Positions 52,909 to 61,238 of a stretch of 64,000 nucleotides of DNA are shown here, piece by piece. The stretch spans positions 124,001 to 188,000 of the forward strand of contig JBCDKM010000002.1 in the NCBI GenBank assembly GCA_038746605.1, in the 5' to 3' direction. This DNA is from Rubricoccus sp038746605 (GTDB taxonomy: Bacteria > Bacteroidota > Rhodothermia > Rhodothermales > Rubricoccaceae). Position 1 is the first letter of the stretch, and the number at the start of each line of letters is the position of its first letter. The position numbers were made by a program, and so were the translations under genes. Below the pieces are notes generated by a model. That model did not search any database. It saw only the letters and a list, made by a program, of their open reading frames with translations, and was not told the DNA's origin.

Positions 52909-53579
52909 TGGCGACGACCCTCCTCGTCGCTGACGATGCGCCCGCGATCCGTGAGATCGTCCGGGACTACTTCGAAGCGCAGGGGTTCACGGTCGTCGAG
53001 GCCGAGAACGGGGCGGAGGCCGTCACACTCGCAGAGCAACTCGATCCTGACCTCGTGCTGCTAGACGTGATGATGCCGAAGCTCGACGGCTTCGGTGTCA
53101 TCCGTGCATTGCGCGAGTCTGGCGAGACGCCGGTCATCCTCCTCACGGCGCGCGTCGCGGAGACCGACAAGGTGATGGGCCTGGAGCTCGGCGCCGATGA
53201 CTTCGTGACCAAGCCCTTCAGCCTCCACGAGCTTCACGCCCGCGTCCGGGCCGTGCTACGGCGCTCGGGCCGCAACCAGCGCGCCGTCCTCCGCATGGGT
53301 GCCCTCGTGCTGGACCGAGAGCGGCGGCTGGTCAACGTAGACGACGCGTCCATCGACCTCACGCGTTCGGAGTTCGCCATCTTGGAGGCGCTTCTGCTCT
53401 CGCCCGGACGCGTGTTCTCCCGCTCCGCCCTCCTCACCGTCCTCGGCCGCGAGACCGACGGCGCGGAGCGCACCATCGACGTGCACGTGCGGAATCTCCG
53501 CTCGAAGGTAGAACCCGACCCCTCCGATCCGACCTTTGTCCAGACGGTCTTCGGCGTCGGGTATCGGCTCGCGGAATGA
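52908..53579 (+). CDS. OmpR/PhoB-family response regulator
   Basis: 223 residues with GTG start at 52908 that shares a base with the peroxidase stop. Receiver domain: VADDAPAIREIVRDYFEAQG, phospho-acceptor Asp53 (LLDVMMPKLDG), VTKPF Lys. The C-terminal winged helix is complete: LTRSEFAILEALLLSPGRVF, RTIDVHVRNLRSKVEPD, VFGVGYRLA. It overlaps the kinase by 4 nt (ATGA). OmpR/PhoB-type proteins bind direct repeats with ~11-bp spacing, the layout of the six CTGAAC boxes around this operon, so it is the first candidate to bind them. Confidence 0.93.
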   Translation: MATTLLVADDAPAIREIVRDYFEAQGFTVVEAENGAEAVTLAEQLDPDLVLLDVMMPKLDGFGVIRALRESGETPVILLTARVAETDKVMGLELGADDFVTKPFSLHELHARVRAVLRRSGRNQRAVLRMGALVLDRERRLVNVDDASIDLTRSEFAILEALLLSPGRVFSRSALLTVLGRETDGAERTIDVHVRNLRSKVEPDPSDPTFVQTVFGVGYRLAE

Positions 53580-55210
53580 GTGCCTGGAACCGCGCCGGGC
53601 GGTCGCTGAGGGGCCGCTGGATGGTGGCCCTGCTCGCGGTCTTCGTTCTCCTGGTGATTCTGGTCAGCGTCGCGATCCGCGCGAGTACGGCACGGGCCTT
53701 TGAGGAGTACGTCGTTGCCCAGGCCTTCTCAGGGATGCAGGACTCCGTCGAGGAGTATGTCCGCGAGACGGGCTCGCTTCGGGGATTCGTCCCGCGCGGT
53801 CGCCGAGCGAAGGGGATGGCGACGGCTCCCCCACGCTCTCCCTCTGCCGTGGGCGCAGGTCCCCTTGCTCCCGAGCACCGAGCCTCCGCCCAGCCTTCCC
53901 CCGCCGCCCCAGGTCGCCCCCGACCGCAACGACCACTACCCCCTCGCGGTCAACCGGATCCTCCAGGAGGTGGACCTCCGGGGTTACAGCAAGCTCAGGG
54001 CCCCGTGCTTGAGCAACCGCCGAGGCCGGGTGCGGCGCGCGTCCCGGGCCTTCGAGGCAACGGGCGGGTTCCAATTCGGTTTGGCCTCGCGGACGAGGAC
54101 GGCCGCCTCGTGCTCCCGATGGAGGGGGCCGATGTCGGGACGGTGCTCCCGCGCGAGGTCCTTGCGACGGGACAGCCCATGCTCGTGGATGAGCAGCGCG
54201 TCGGCACGGTGTTCATCCCAGAAGAGCCTTTCGGTGACGACGACCCCTTCCCGGAGGGGAGCCCGGAGGTTGCCTTCCTGCGCACCACGAGCCGTGCGAC
54301 CATCGCGGCATTGGGGAGCGGGATGCTTGTAGCGCTCGGGCTGGTCTGGATGCTCGCAGGCCGCATCGTCCGCCCCTTGCAGGAGCTCACCGCTGCGTCT
54401 CAGGCAATGGCAGCGGGCGACCTCCGCCAGTCCGTCGGCGCAGAGACCGACGACGAAGTCGGGCGGCTCGCCGCTGCGTTCAACGCCATGAGCGCGAAGC
54501 TCTCCGAGGCCACTGCGCTCCGCCGCCAAATGACCGCCGATGTGGCCCACGACCTACGGACACCCCTCGCAGCCGTCATCGCGATGCTGGAAGCCATGCG
54601 CGATGGCGCCCTCCCCGCGACCCCTGAACGCCTCGCCGCCGCTCACGCCGAGGCGGACCGCCTCGGGCGCCTCGTCGGCGATCTCCACACCCTCGCCCTC
54701 GCGGATGCGCGCGAGGTCCCGATCCACCGCGCCACGGTCCACCCTCCCGACGTACTGCGCCAACTCGCGCTCGCAAACGAGGCCACCGCCACCCGGGACG
54801 GCCTCACGCTCACCGTCTGCGAGACCACCGCCCCGGCGGTTTTCGCCGACCACGACCGGCTGGTGCAGGCGGTCGGCAACCTCGTCTCTAACGCGATGCG
54901 TCATACGCCGCCGGGCGGGACCGTCCAGTTGAACGCCCGTGCGGAACGAGGCGGCGTCGCGTTCCTCGTGACCGATACGGGCGTGGGCATTCCGCCGGAC
55001 CTCCTTCCACGCGTGTTCGAGCGGTCTGTCCGAGGGGACACCGCGCGGAGCGGCGAGGGCTCCGGTCTTGGCCTGCCCATCACTCGCGCCCTGGCCGAGG
55101 CGATGGGCGGACGCGCGGGAATCGCCAGTCCACCCGGCTCCGGCACTACTGCCTGGCTGTGGCTTCCCACCGCCACCCAGAACGACAGGGCGGCTCTACC
55201 CAGGTCCTGA
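53576..55210 (+). CDS. Sensor histidine kinase (BaeS/MprB-like)
   Basis: 544 residues. Membrane helix ~17-36, an extracytoplasmic domain ~37-245, second helix ~248-268, HAMP (RIVRPLQELTAASQAM), HisKA with phospho-acceptor His~325 (ADVAHDLRTPLAAVIAM), HATPase (NLVSNAMRHTPPGG, DTGVGIPPDLLPRVFERS, GLGLPITRALAEAMGG). The extracytoplasmic part holds an ~80-residue stretch very rich in Pro/Arg/Gly (~85-165). Another frame across it reads more like ordinary protein (RNDHYPLAVNRILQEVDLRG), so two compensating frameshifts are possible. Stop codon TGA lies within box 2. Confidence 0.9.
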   Translation: MSAWNRAGRSLRGRWMVALLAVFVLLVILVSVAIRASTARAFEEYVVAQAFSGMQDSVEEYVRETGSLRGFVPRGRRAKGMATAPPRSPSAVGAGPLAPEHRASAQPSPAAPGRPRPQRPLPPRGQPDPPGGGPPGLQQAQGPVLEQPPRPGAARVPGLRGNGRVPIRFGLADEDGRLVLPMEGADVGTVLPREVLATGQPMLVDEQRVGTVFIPEEPFGDDDPFPEGSPEVAFLRTTSRATIAALGSGMLVALGLVWMLAGRIVRPLQELTAASQAMAAGDLRQSVGAETDDEVGRLAAAFNAMSAKLSEATALRRQMTADVAHDLRTPLAAVIAMLEAMRDGALPATPERLAAAHAEADRLGRLVGDLHTLALADAREVPIHRATVHPPDVLRQLALANEATATRDGLTLTVCETTAPAVFADHDRLVQAVGNLVSNAMRHTPPGGTVQLNARAERGGVAFLVTDTGVGIPPDLLPRVFERSVRGDTARSGEGSGLGLPITRALAEAMGGRAGIASPPGSGTTAWLWLPTATQNDRAALPRS

Positions 55211-55228
55211 ACATCTCGCGGCGAGCTT
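55196..55228 (+). promoter_or_regulatory. CTGAAC box 2, overlapping the kinase stop codon
   Basis: CTACCC (55196-55201), CTGAAC (55207-55212), GAGCTT (55223-55228) with the same spacings. Kinase TGA is 55208-55210. No obvious gene starts ~41 nt later. Confidence 0.55.
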
Positions 55229-55390
55229 CGGCCCGCCGGCCGGACGCATGTCCCTGCGTCCAGTGCGGCCGAGGCGAGCCCTCCGCCGATCCCACCCGGT
55301 GGAGGGTCGCCTCACGTTCTCTGAATCGAGACGGAGCGCGGAGGCGCAAGTAGAGCCGACGAGAACTGGACGGAGAGCTTTTCTGACGGT

Positions 55391-55423
55391 CTACCCGGGA
55401 TCTGAACATCTCCCGCCGATTCT
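55391..55423 (+). promoter_or_regulatory. CTGAAC box 3
   Basis: CTACCC (55391-55396), CTGAAC (55402-55407), GATTCT (55418-55423): the consensus copy. It lies 48 nt before a strong terminator hairpin, with no evident protein gene between. Confidence 0.6.
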
Positions 55424-55470
55424 CCCTCTGTCCCTGGACGGTGTCTGGCCCATGACACTCCAGGTGTTGC

Positions 55471-55517
55471 AGCCCCCGCCAGTCCCATCGGGTCGGGACG
55501 GCGGGGGCTGTCGTTTG
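55471..55517 (+). terminator. Rho-independent terminator downstream of the kinase operon
   Basis: Ten-bp stem AGCCCCCGCC (55471-55480) / GGCGGGGGCT (55500-55509), then GTCGTTTGGTT. Ends the peroxidase-regulator-kinase transcript and any RNA made from box 2 or 3. The 462-nt gap 55211-55672 contains this, three boxes and no clear gene. Confidence 0.8.
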
Positions 55518-55614
55518 GTTCGATGGGCATCCCAACCCTACCCGATGCAGGGCTCATCCAGGCGGGCCGGAATGGCTACTCCGCGACGCCATCGCCACAC
55601 CTCACGGACATCTT

Positions 55615-55647
55615 CTGAACCAGACCTGAACATCTCATCTCTAGGCT
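55615..55647 (+). promoter_or_regulatory. CTGAAC box 4, perfect direct repeat, upstream of the YHYH gene
   Basis: CTGAAC (55615-55620), 5 nt, CTGAAC (55626-55631), 10 nt, TAGGCT (55642-55647). Here both half-sites are identical. The second ends 41 nt before the ATG at 55673. Confidence 0.7.
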
Positions 55648-55672
55648 ACCGGCACCACTCGCACCCGATGCC

Positions 55673-56647
55673 ATGCGTCACGTTCTCGCCCTCCCATTCG
55701 CGTTGCTCCTTGCCTGTTGCTCCGGCAACGTCGCCGACGAAGTGCCCACCGATGCGACTGACATCACCGATGCCCTCTTCACCAACCGGTCCGCGACTTG
55801 CGCTGAGTACGCCGACGCGTACGTCGCCCTCGTCACAGACCTGACTACTGGCACTCCCTTCACCGCGAACGTGGAGGTCAGCGCAGACGGCTCCACGTGC
55901 TCCCTCGCTTCAGACGGGATCCCCAACCACGACTTTGGGCAGGGCGGATCGTTCGCCAACGCCGTCGCGGAGCAAGACCAGCGGTTCACGATCCCCGCGA
56001 ATCCTCAAGCCGCTGCGAGCCCTACCCCGGCCGCGTTCGGCATCACCAATGGCGTCATGCTCAACGGCGTCAAGCTGGACCTGTACACGGATGGTTGCTT
56101 TGGTGTCGGCGATGGCAACCGTGGGTGTGGCGCCCTAGACACGCCGTACCGGTACGACGCCCTGGGCCTGCGGAGCTTCGGGACCGATACGAACAACGCT
56201 CACGTCCAGCCGGGCGGGCTGTACCACTATCACGGCGACCCCAAGGCGATGTATGCCGAGGGCGTCGAGTCGCCCGTCATCGGATTCGCGGCGGACGGGT
56301 TCCCCATCTTCGGGCCCTTTATCGAGGCGGGGGGAGCTGTCCGTCGGGCAGAGAGCAGCTACCAGCTCAAATCCGGCGCCCGGCCCACGGATGATGGAGG
56401 TCCAGGCGGCACCTACGACGGCACCTTCATCGGCGACTATGAGTACGTCGAGGGCTCTGGCGACCTGGACGCCTGCAATGGCATGACGCACGATGGGGTC
56501 TATGGCTACTACGTCACCGAGGGCTACCCGTACGTCGTCGGATGCTTCGTCGGAACGCCAGACGCGTCGTTCCGAGCCGGACCAGGCAACCTGACGGTGG
56601 ATCACTCGCACGTCCACGTCGGTGTAGATCTCGCTCACGCGCACTGA
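55673..56647 (+). CDS. YHYH-domain lipoprotein
   Basis: 324 residues. Signal peptide MRHVLALPFALLLACCSG with lipobox (ALLLAC, Cys15). The YHYH domain is plain: GGLYHYHGDPKAMYAEGVES, then VIGFAADGFPIFGPFIEAGG, GTYDGTFIGDYEYVEGSGDL and VDHSHVHVGVDLAHAH. Family role is unknown; the clustered His suggest metal binding. Its promoter region carries box 4 at the same distance as the peroxidase box, tying it to the same regulator. Confidence 0.88.
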   Translation: MRHVLALPFALLLACCSGNVADEVPTDATDITDALFTNRSATCAEYADAYVALVTDLTTGTPFTANVEVSADGSTCSLASDGIPNHDFGQGGSFANAVAEQDQRFTIPANPQAAASPTPAAFGITNGVMLNGVKLDLYTDGCFGVGDGNRGCGALDTPYRYDALGLRSFGTDTNNAHVQPGGLYHYHGDPKAMYAEGVESPVIGFAADGFPIFGPFIEAGGAVRRAESSYQLKSGARPTDDGGPGGTYDGTFIGDYEYVEGSGDLDACNGMTHDGVYGYYVTEGYPYVVGCFVGTPDASFRAGPGNLTVDHSHVHVGVDLAHAH

Positions 56648-56788
56648 TCCTACCCCACGCAGAGACCAGACCCGCATGGCACCCGAAGAGCCAGGCAGTC
56701 GCGTGCGCTTTGCTGCGGAGTCGCAGCCTTCTCAGAGTGCCTCTGTGAGAGACAGGTACCGCTGGGGAAGACCAGGGCGCCCCCCGGT

Positions 56789-56821
56789 CTATCGCGGATC
56801 TGAACATCTCCTGGCGATATC
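56789..56821 (+). promoter_or_regulatory. CTGAAC box 5, upstream of the beta-helix protein gene
   Basis: CTATCG (56789-56794), CTGAAC (56800-56805), GATATC (56816-56821). It lies 74 nt before the ATG at 56880. Confidence 0.65.
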
Positions 56822-56879
56822 CTTCCGACTGACGGCCTTGCTGCCGTTGAGTCCCTCTTAGAACGTACCCAGCCCCACC

Positions 56880-59800
56880 ATGCGGCATCTCCCGCTCTGC
56901 CGCGCACTCGCTGCGCTGGCCTTCCTATCCATGAGCCCGACCGTTGTCGCCCAGGATCTCTTGGTTGACACGACCGCGGACGACCAGACCTACAACGCCA
57001 CCACGAGCCTCGCGGAGTGCACCGACGCGACCGCCGACGGCGATTGCACCCTCCGCGAAGCCATCCTCGTTGCCAACGCGAATACCACCCTGGACGCGAT
57101 CGGCTTCGACGTGACGGCGGACCTCGACCCCTTTGGCGAGGCCGTCATCATTCCCTCCTCTGACCTCCCTGCCGTCACCGACCCCGATGTCTCTCTCGAT
57201 GGCTACACCCAGACCGGTGCCTCTCGAAACACCCTGGCGGACGGCTCAAACGCGGTGCTCGTCGTCGTGCTCTTCAATGCGGGCTCCATCGCAGACGGAC
57301 TGCAGATTGGATCGGCAGGCACAGGCGTTCGCATCGCCGGGCTCTCCATCATCGGATTCGACGACGATGCCCTTGATGTCGGCGGGGATAACGCAGTCGT
57401 GGAAGGCAACTTCATCGGTGTGGCCCCCGATGGCACGGCTGCAGTCGCCAATGACTTCGGCGTGTTCGTAGACGGCGCGGACGGTGTCAGGATCGGTTCG
57501 GACACCGACGGCGACGTTGGCGAGCGCAACGTGATCTCTGGCAACGAGGATGCGGGTATCCTCGCGGAAGGGCCGAATGTCATCGTGAGAAACAACATCA
57601 TCGGCCTCAACGCTGCCGGAGACGATGCACGGGGAAACGGCCGCGATGGCGTCGTCGTGCTCGATGAGACCGGGGCCCTCGTCGAAGACAACGTGGTGTC
57701 TGGGAACGATGTCGACGGGGTCGTCTTCGTGGACGCCAATGGCATCATCCAGAACAACCGCATCGGAACCGATGTCACCGGCACGGCCCCGCTCAGCAAT
57801 GGGGACAACGGCCTCTTTGTCGTTGGCTCGGGCTCGACCGACGTGCAGGTACTCGGCAACCTCATCAGCGGCAATGCCGGGGACGGAGTTGAGGTCTCCG
57901 ACGGCGCAACCGGGGTTCTCATCCAGAACAATGCCATCGGAATCGCATCTGACGGGAGTGCCCTCGGCAACCTCGACGATGGAGTGGATGTGGAGGATAG
58001 CTCCACGGCGTCGATTCTCGGCAACAGCATCACGAACAACGGCTCTCTCGGCATCCAGCTCGAAGGCGCGACGGACAACGAACTCGGCGTCACGCCCAAC
58101 GACGTGGGCGACAGCGACGGAGGCCCCAACGGGCTCCTCAACTTCCCCGTCCTGACCGCCATCGCGCCCGCTGCTGGCGGCGGGTTCGACGTGACGTTCT
58201 CGCTCAGCACCGTTGTCAGCGAAGAGTTCTGGATCGAGGTGTTCGCCTCCGATTTCATCGACGAGTCGGGGCACGGGGAAGGCGAGACGCTCCTCGCCAC
58301 CACGACCGTCACAACCGACGGCTCCGGGGAGGCCAGCGCAACCGTCACGGTGGCGACCCTCACGACGGGCCAGTTCGTCACGTTCACGGCGACCGAGTAC
58401 GACTCAGGCACGGACACCTACGGCGCAACGAGCGAGTTCTCCGCTGCCGTCGGCACAGGAGCCGAGTTGAGCGGGGCCGAGGGCTACCGGATGCTCGCAC
58501 TCCCGGGAGGCGGAACTGTGGACGACCTCCTGGGGAACGTCCAGACGACGGGCTTCCCTGGCTCGGACACGCCCGCCTCGTCATTCTGCTCGGCCTACTT
58601 CTGGGACGAAACTCAGGGATCGTTCGACTCCGGCTACACCTGCGTCGGCGATCAGGAGGACGCCATCGCAGCGGGCGAAGGTCTCTTCGCCTACATCTTC
58701 GAGGATGATGATCCGAACGAGAGCGGGACGCAGGGAGGATTCCCGAAAGTGCTCCTTCCGAGCGGGCCGGGCGAGACGGTCCCCTTCTCTGCTTTCTCCG
58801 TGACCTACACCGGCAACCCGGACACGCCTGCGGTGGAGGAGGGCTGGAACCTTCTCGGCAACCCACTCTCGACAGCGCTGGCCTGGGACTTCATGGACAT
58901 CTCCGGCGGGCTCACGAACACGATCTACGTGTACGATCCCGACTACCTCGGCGGCAACTACCGCACGTGGACGCAGGACATCGGCGGCGACTTGCCGGAC
59001 GGCGAGGTGCCTGCCTTCCAGGCGTTCTTCGCGAAGGCCGCGGCAGCCAATCCTGCCTTGGAGGTCAGCCCGTGCGCGACCGTCGCATCCGGCGGCCCAG
59101 ATGTCTACGGCAAGGCCTCCTGCTCCTTCCGATCCCTCTCGGTAGACCTTCTCCGTTTGGAACTCGCACGAGGGGACGAACCAGTGTCCGTCGCCTTCGT
59201 CGCCCTCGCTGAGGGTACCGCGATTGGGGTGGATGCCCGCGATGCCTTCCGGCTCACCCCCGGCGCCTGGCCTCGCACCGTCCTGTCCACGAGCGACCTC
59301 TCGGATGGGAACGCGATGGCTCTCAACGCGCTCCCGACCGACACACAGGGGCCGCTCGAAATCCCACTTTCTGTCACGGCGGAAGGGTACGCCTCCGGTC
59401 CGCTCTCTCTATCGCTCACATGGACCGGCGCCGTCCCCGACGGATGGCAGGCGGAACTCGTCGACCGGTACCTCGGCACGCGGACACCCCTGGTGGAAGG
59501 CGGCACGTATGCGTTCACGCTCGACATCCCCGCGACGCAGAAAACAGACCACGTAGTCGCCAGCGGCATTCCGGCAGGCCCTTGGTCGGTCGCGAGCGTC
59601 CAGGAAACCGGCGGCGCATCCACCGACGGGCGGTTCACGCTCGTCCTGACGCCAGGCCTCGTCACGAACACCGAGACAGAGACCGGCCTCGACCTCGCGC
59701 TTTCGGCTCCGGTCCCGAACCCGGCACGTCGAACCGTCCGCATCGGTTACTCGCTCGCCGCCCCCGGCCCCGCACGGATCAGCTTGATCGATGCCCTGGG

Positions 59801-59951
59801 TCGAGAGGTCGCGCTCGTGGCCAATGGACACCGTCCGGCAGGTGCCCACGAGGCCCAGGTGGACATCTCGCGACTATCTCCAGGCGTCTACGTGGTCCGG
59901 CTCGTCACCGAGGCGGAGGCCGTCACGACGCGACTTACCGTCGTGCGCTGA
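56880..59951 (+). CDS. Large T9SS-exported right-handed beta-helix protein with CSLREA domain
   Basis: 1023 residues. Signal peptide ending VVAQ (~25). A CSLREA domain (GDCTLREAILVANANTT, ~55-70) leads into repeats of NxIGLxxxGxxARGNGxDGVVV type (residues ~110-400), a right-handed parallel beta-helix (NosD/pectate-lyase-like fold). A cadherin/Ig-like central part follows (~410-520), then a domain with MLALPGGGTVDDLLGNVQTT and GWNLLGNPLSTALAWDFMDI (~540-760) and a T9SS type-A sorting domain at the end (SAPVPNPARRTVRIGYSLA, LIDALGREVALV, GVYVVRLVTEA). Surface adhesin or polysaccharide-acting protein; the activity is unknown. Confidence 0.9.
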   Translation: MRHLPLCRALAALAFLSMSPTVVAQDLLVDTTADDQTYNATTSLAECTDATADGDCTLREAILVANANTTLDAIGFDVTADLDPFGEAVIIPSSDLPAVTDPDVSLDGYTQTGASRNTLADGSNAVLVVVLFNAGSIADGLQIGSAGTGVRIAGLSIIGFDDDALDVGGDNAVVEGNFIGVAPDGTAAVANDFGVFVDGADGVRIGSDTDGDVGERNVISGNEDAGILAEGPNVIVRNNIIGLNAAGDDARGNGRDGVVVLDETGALVEDNVVSGNDVDGVVFVDANGIIQNNRIGTDVTGTAPLSNGDNGLFVVGSGSTDVQVLGNLISGNAGDGVEVSDGATGVLIQNNAIGIASDGSALGNLDDGVDVEDSSTASILGNSITNNGSLGIQLEGATDNELGVTPNDVGDSDGGPNGLLNFPVLTAIAPAAGGGFDVTFSLSTVVSEEFWIEVFASDFIDESGHGEGETLLATTTVTTDGSGEASATVTVATLTTGQFVTFTATEYDSGTDTYGATSEFSAAVGTGAELSGAEGYRMLALPGGGTVDDLLGNVQTTGFPGSDTPASSFCSAYFWDETQGSFDSGYTCVGDQEDAIAAGEGLFAYIFEDDDPNESGTQGGFPKVLLPSGPGETVPFSAFSVTYTGNPDTPAVEEGWNLLGNPLSTALAWDFMDISGGLTNTIYVYDPDYLGGNYRTWTQDIGGDLPDGEVPAFQAFFAKAAAANPALEVSPCATVASGGPDVYGKASCSFRSLSVDLLRLELARGDEPVSVAFVALAEGTAIGVDARDAFRLTPGAWPRTVLSTSDLSDGNAMALNALPTDTQGPLEIPLSVTAEGYASGPLSLSLTWTGAVPDGWQAELVDRYLGTRTPLVEGGTYAFTLDIPATQKTDHVVASGIPAGPWSVASVQETGGASTDGRFTLVLTPGLVTNTETETGLDLALSAPVPNPARRTVRIGYSLAAPGPARISLIDALGREVALVANGHRPAGAHEAQVDISRLSPGVYVVRLVTEAEAVTTRLTVVR

Positions 59952-59971
59952 CCTGTTCCGAGCCATACCCG

Positions 59972-60012
59972 GCCCCGCCGCTCTCATCAGTAGGACGGCG
60001 GGGCTGTTTTTG
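59972..60012 (+). terminator. Rho-independent terminator after the beta-helix gene
   Basis: Stem GCCCCGCCG (59972-59980) / CGGCGGGGC (59996-60004) then TGTTTTTG. Textbook terminator. Confidence 0.93.
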
Positions 60013-60115
60013 TATCGGCCCGTCTCCGCCGACAGACGCGCCAACAGCACATTCGGTTTTCCAGAACCGGTCACTTTCGAGACGAGCACAGCGATTGACC
60101 TGCCGCTTATAGGGT

Positions 60116-60148
60116 CTACACAGAAACTGAACACAGAACAGGGATTCT
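60116..60148 (+). promoter_or_regulatory. CTGAAC box 6, upstream of a 69-residue gene
   Basis: CTACAC (60116-60121), CTGAAC (60127-60132), GATTCT (60143-60148). The second half-site ends 40 nt before the ATG at 60173, nearly the spacing of boxes 1 and 4. Confidence 0.65.
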
Positions 60149-60172
60149 CCTTTCACTCCTTCGCCCCACGTC

Positions 60173-60382
60173 ATGACGCGCCCATCCTCGTCTCAGTCTT
60201 CACCTCACCACTTGGAAGTGTTCGAGGGCTCTCGGCACGCCATCGACCTCTCCGCCTCCACGGAGCGGCTTCTCAACTTCGCCGACCGCTTAGAGACTGA
60301 CGGGGTCCCGTTCCTCGCTGCGACCGTACGACGAGCGGCGGCCACCCCGGCCCGTCTTCCTGTTCGCACCCTTCAGGGCTAG
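60173..60382 (+). CDS. Small protein of unknown function in the CTGAAC-box group
   Basis: 69 residues: a Ser/His-rich N-terminus (RPSSSQSSPHHLEVFEGSRH) then a helix-rich ATERLLNFADRLETD-like segment and AATVRRAAATPARLPVR. No signal peptide or family is seen. Reality is supported by the upstream box at the conserved distance and a hairpin 18 nt past the stop. Confidence 0.5.
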   Translation: MTRPSSSQSSPHHLEVFEGSRHAIDLSASTERLLNFADRLETDGVPFLAATVRRAAATPARLPVRTLQG

Positions 60383-60399
60383 CGGGGAAGCTCGGAGGA

Positions 60400-60429
60400 C
60401 CGCCGCACTCCCACCACCAGGTGCGGCGG
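60400..60429 (+). terminator. Hairpin after the 69-residue gene
   Basis: CCGCCGCAC (60400-60408) / GTGCGGCGG (60421-60429), 12-nt loop. There is no T-run, so termination is uncertain. Confidence 0.5.
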
Positions 60430-60591
60430 CCCCACCGTCTCGGCTCCCTGAGGAGCGAGAGAAGGATCGGTGTCGAGCCTCACCCCTTAATGCGGGAAAC
60501 CGTCGCTTGGGGGGTCACGGCCGGTGAAAAAAGTTCGCCCCTCTCCTCGCGAATCGACCGGCGGGAGAGTGTGTCGGATGGATGTGTTCAC

Positions 60592-60599
60592 TATGTTTC
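60592..60599 (+). promoter_or_regulatory. -7-like element before the ECF sigma gene
   Basis: TATGTTTC (one mismatch to TAnnTTTG) 21 nt before the ATG at 60621. Farther up, GTGAAAAAAGTTCG (~60525-60538) and GTGTGTCGGA are unusual in this GC-rich DNA and may be an ECF-type promoter; inference. Confidence 0.4.
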
Positions 60600-60620
60600 A
60601 GCCTGACCATCCCTCCTGGC

Positions 60621-61229
60621 ATGTCCGCGCCCCCCCCGGACGCCCCCGCTGGAGACGTCACCCGGCTCCTCGACGCACTGCGCCGAGGCGAGGCCGACTC
60701 TGAGGCCCTCTTCCGCCGCCTCTATGACGAACTCCGACGGCTGGCCCGTCACCACCGCGCCCGCTGGCACGGCAACGAGACCCTCAACACCACGGCGCTC
60801 GTCCACGAGGCCTATTTCAAGCTCATCGGCAGTGTCGAAGGGTTTGAGAATCGCTCGCATGTCCTCGGGGTCGCGAGCCGCGCGATGCGGCAGGTGCTCG
60901 TCACGTACGCCGAGGCCCAGCGCGCCCTCAAGCGTGGTGGCGGCGTACCGGACATCCCACTCGATGACGCCCTGCAGATGGGCGACCCGCTCTTGAGCGA
61001 CGAACAGGCCGAGACCATCACGGCGCTCGATGAGGCCCTGGTCCGGCTCGGAAAAGCAGACGAACGGGCCGCGCGCGTCGTGGAGTGCCGCTTCTTTGGG
61101 GGGATGACTGTCGAGGAGACGGCTGAAGCGCTGGACCTCTCGGTCGCCACCGTCGGCCGGAGTTGGCGTGCTGCCCGCGCGTGGCTCTACGGCGAGCTCA
61201 AACCGACTCCGCTACTCGACCTCGGGTAG
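60621..61229 (+). CDS. ECF-type RNA polymerase sigma factor
   Basis: 202 residues from the ATG at 60621. Sigma region 2 is LLDALRRGEADSEALFRRLY ... ELRRLARHHRARW, with NTTALVHEAYFKLIG, the Sig-70_X6 (TIGR02999-like) pattern. Region 4 is CRFFGGMTVEETAEALDLSV ... TVGRSWRAARAWLYGEL. Such sigmas are usually paired with a downstream Ser/Thr kinase instead of an anti-sigma, as is the case here (9 nt gap). It may be activated by phosphorylation; that is inference. Confidence 0.92.
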   Translation: MSAPPPDAPAGDVTRLLDALRRGEADSEALFRRLYDELRRLARHHRARWHGNETLNTTALVHEAYFKLIGSVEGFENRSHVLGVASRAMRQVLVTYAEAQRALKRGGGVPDIPLDDALQMGDPLLSDEQAETITALDEALVRLGKADERAARVVECRFFGGMTVEETAEALDLSVATVGRSWRAARAWLYGELKPTPLLDLG

Positions 61230-61238
61230 CCCACGGCC

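Noticed and set aside
54640..54668. GCCGAGGCGG / CCGCCTCGGGC in the histidine kinase
   Set aside because: Reverse orientation in a conserved HisKA helix (AEADRLGRL), explained by codon use.
55248..55844. Open frame starting after box 2 and running into the YHYH gene
   Set aside because: Passes through two boxes and a terminator hairpin and overlaps a well-supported gene in another frame; Arg/Ser/Pro-rich.
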